Assembly: GCA_018524725.1 (NCBI GenBank)
Contig: JAEUWP010000127.1
Location: 1-64,000 of the forward strand
Reading direction: 5' to 3'
Source of the DNA: Podaxis mareebaensis
Lineage: Eukaryota > Basidiomycota > Agaricomycetes > Agaricales > Agaricaceae
DNA: 64,000 nt
In this document: positions 61,802 to 64,000 of the stretch, piece after piece
How the letters are laid out: every line of letters begins with the position of its first letter
Position numbering within the stretch: the first letter of the stretch is position 1
Translations under genes and position numbers: made by a program
The notes under the pieces: generated by a model
The model's database searches: none
Seen by the model: only the letters and a program-made list of their open reading frames with translations
Told to the model about the DNA's origin: nothing

Positions 61802-64000
61802 TCATTGCAGTTTCGGCGTGCGTCCACCAAGCTCCGCATAAAGTACGTCATTCTCCGTGTTCTTTCCCCTCCGCTCCTTCTTGAAGTAATTCGAAATGAG
61901 GAACGCAACATCTACAAATCCAGGGTCGTCAGCCCTCACCCTGTCGAAGCGTGCAGAATCCACATACCAAGACTCTGCTCAAAATTGAGCCGGGGGTCAC
62001 AGAACGACTACATCACGCACATCAACGCGGGATCCAACAAAGAAAAAACAACTAGCGTACCTGGTACCTCAAACCCAACTGCTCCTCACTCAATTCCATA
62101 CTCCCGCCAAGACACTCCGTAACACTGAAACCTTCATCATTCAATTCTCCCGTGAACTCGAGGCTGACTCCTCCAAGACGTGAATTACACGCGGCATGAA
62201 TCCTCAGACAAGCCGTCAATTCGTCAATGATCGTACTAAAATGGCGCGTCTTATGCCCAGTCGACGAAGTGAGCGTGCTGCCCAAGTTCGTTAGTGATTC
62301 CAGATCAAACCCAGATTCGGTGAACACGGGGACAGGTAGAAGTAAATGCCAAGGTGTCGAAGAGAAGCAGAGAGGGGAGGAAGGGAAGGGCAAGATGGTT
62401 GGATGGTTGACCACAGCGCGCAAGTCCGAGGTGAGAGCTGGAGTTAAGGAGAAGTCCACTCGTACCACCACAACCTGTCTGTTTGGCTCTGACTGGGCAT
62501 TGCTCGTAGTCAAGCAACGTGTCATCAAAGCGAGAGCGAAATCAACAATCAACGTCTGCCAGCGCAACCACGCATCACGAACTACAATCACTGGACGTCA
62601 CTTACTTTCCGTGCATTGGATCACATATCCAAGCAACTGGATGACCCGACGACTGAACAGCGTTGATATGTCCGGCGAGGTGATTACCGATCTACAAGTA
62701 TATCAAGCATCAAGTGCCCGTATCACATCAGACAATGAGCGAGCGTTAAATAAGCACAGAGGTATGAAGCCCCGCAAACTTACCTTGGTAGCACCGTACC
62801 GCGTGATCAGAGTGACTCGTCCAGACTCCTTGTTCGGGTTCGCAACTATTAGAAGGATAATCACAAACGTATTGAACGTGCCCCAGATGACTGAGAGGGA
62901 AGTGCGACATACTGTCCAGCAATCGGACCAATTCCTCATTCGCCATCGTGGGTCCAACCTTGATTCCTATCGGGTTCCTAATACCTCGGAAATATTCGAC
63001 ATGTGCACCAGTGAGCGACCGAGTACGGTCACCAATCCACAAGAAATGGGCCGCGGTGTTGTAGTACGCTTTTTGTCCATTCGGCTTATCGGATGAAGCA
63101 GACGAAGGAACGGCAAACTCTCTTGTGAGTGCTTCCTCGTAGTTGAGCATCAACCCCTCATGACTGTAGAAATGGATATACGAGCGCAGTGGTTCGGCCG
63201 AATCGATGGTAGACCGCGGGAGAAGGCATGAAAACCGAGGGTTGCGAGGTGGGCGGATATGACAAAAGGAAGGCATAAGGTGAATATGAATGAAGGGGAT
63301 GCAAGGTAAGAGAATAGGCATAAGCATGCGAAGGCAGACAGCGAGACGTCAGCTATCAGCAATTCCTCGCAACGAGGCAGAGCGAAGCATAGTGTAAGCG
63401 CACCTGGTGTAAAAATCGACTTCTCCAAGTGTTCCTCGCCCTCCGCCCTTTTCATACGGAGCGCTCCCAGACTCCACACCGATCGTCCGACTGAAATCGA
63501 GCGCATCTGATAAGCCGTCAACGATAGTCTCGAACTCACGCCTTGAAGGGAGGAAGTAGTCAGGACTCGAGAAAGGAAATGCGACAGATCCTGTCGTACG
63601 CACCGAAGCGACGGGGATCGAACGTGCGCGAGTGACCAATCACGGGGGTGATGCAGCGAGGCAAAGCCAGAAGTGAGAAGGCCACGAAGGTAGTTGAGGG
63701 TAGTAGTCGAATAAAAGTAGGCTCTGCGGGAGTACGACGACGGTGGTCGGTGTTGATAAGAGACACAAGAGTGGCAAAGGCATCCGCAGATTAGCTCGTT
63801 CAGTCTGGTCACAACTAAAATGGTGAGTAGGGGAAGTACCTGAGGAGGCGTTCAGGGTCTGGAGTACGGTCGTTATGGTCAAGTCTGTTTGAGTATTAAG
63901 GCTCGCAGAATCAATTTTAAGCACGGACGGAGATTTGACTGACTTGCCCGTTGACATTATCGCCCCTTTAGGCGAGTACTTTGATAAACCGATCTGGGAA
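61802..64000 (-). CDS. Class II (plant-type) DAHP synthase, 5' truncated by window edge
   Basis: First enzyme of the shikimate pathway: phosphoenolpyruvate + erythrose 4-phosphate to DAHP. Readable in order: GDNVNG, LDHNDRTPDPERLLRAYFYS, FASLHHPRDWSL, GEVDFYTSHEGLMLNYEEAL, HFLWIGDRTRSLTGAHVEYF, GIRNPIGIKVGP, NPNKESGRVTLITRYGA, AWICDPMHGN, GHKTRHFSTIIDEL, GGVSLEFTGE, VTECLGG, then SFCDPRLNFEQSL and a C-terminus ending GGRTPKLQ with TGA at 61802. The WICDPMHGN, CDPRLN and KVGP motifs are family signatures. About eight introns; one is GC-AG (63944 down to 63880) and two are over 200 nt. The N-terminal part lies beyond the window. Confidence 0.9.

Overview
This is fungal nuclear DNA, almost certainly from a mushroom-forming basidiomycete (Agaricomycetes). 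Genes carry many 45-65 nt GT-AG introns, lie close together on both strands and show no operons. The gene content also fits: multi-intron secreted laccases, a NACHT NTPase of the type expanded in Agaricomycetes, a Y3-like secreted lectin, a Cys-rich single-pass receptor-like protein and a CFEM/GPI protein. All exon joins below were read by eye from splice signals, frame and family similarity. No transcript data were available.

Left part (0-10 kb): a DH-BAR Rho guanine-nucleotide exchange factor (+, 5' end unresolved), a NACHT NTPase (+), an unknown membrane/LRR-like protein (-) and a clear Cdh1/Fizzy-related APC/C activator (-).

Middle part (10-46 kb): an accessory region built from duplicated pieces. 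A block holding a tiny secreted protein (-) and a laccase (+), divergent from a shared promoter with a TATA box on each side, occurs twice (14.6-18.0 kb and 31.5-35.0 kb). Copy 2 is followed by a Cys-rich transmembrane protein and an intact sugar transporter. Copy 1 is followed only by a relic of a transporter terminal exon. Conserved housekeeping-type genes lie between the copies: a three-repeat SFEELR protein, the SAGA subunit SPT7, a penta-EF-hand protein and a protein with two putative beta-grasp modules. A Y3-like lectin gene of five exons sits just left of copy 1. A non-autonomous TIR element containing a tRNA-like sequence lies at 22 kb.

Threaded through 10-55 kb is a family of membrane proteins that I cannot assign to any known family. 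Each has three N-terminal hydrophobic segments, a highly conserved short loop, a large N-glycosylated ectodomain, one C-terminal membrane segment, a 'FDLENI'-type tail and an intron at the same site. Six intact modules (A 10.2 kb, B 20.0 kb, C 40.1 kb, D 42.9 kb, E 51.6 kb, F 53.4 kb) and one relic (45 kb) are present. E and F may be one fused two-module gene. This family is the best candidate for an undescribed system.

Right part (46-64 kb): two unrecognised proteins, a U6 snRNA gene (49.9 kb), modules E/F, a large imperfect inverted repeat (55.5-56.2 kb), a G-protein alpha subunit (-), a CFEM GPI-anchored protein (+) and a class II DAHP synthase (-) that runs off the right edge.
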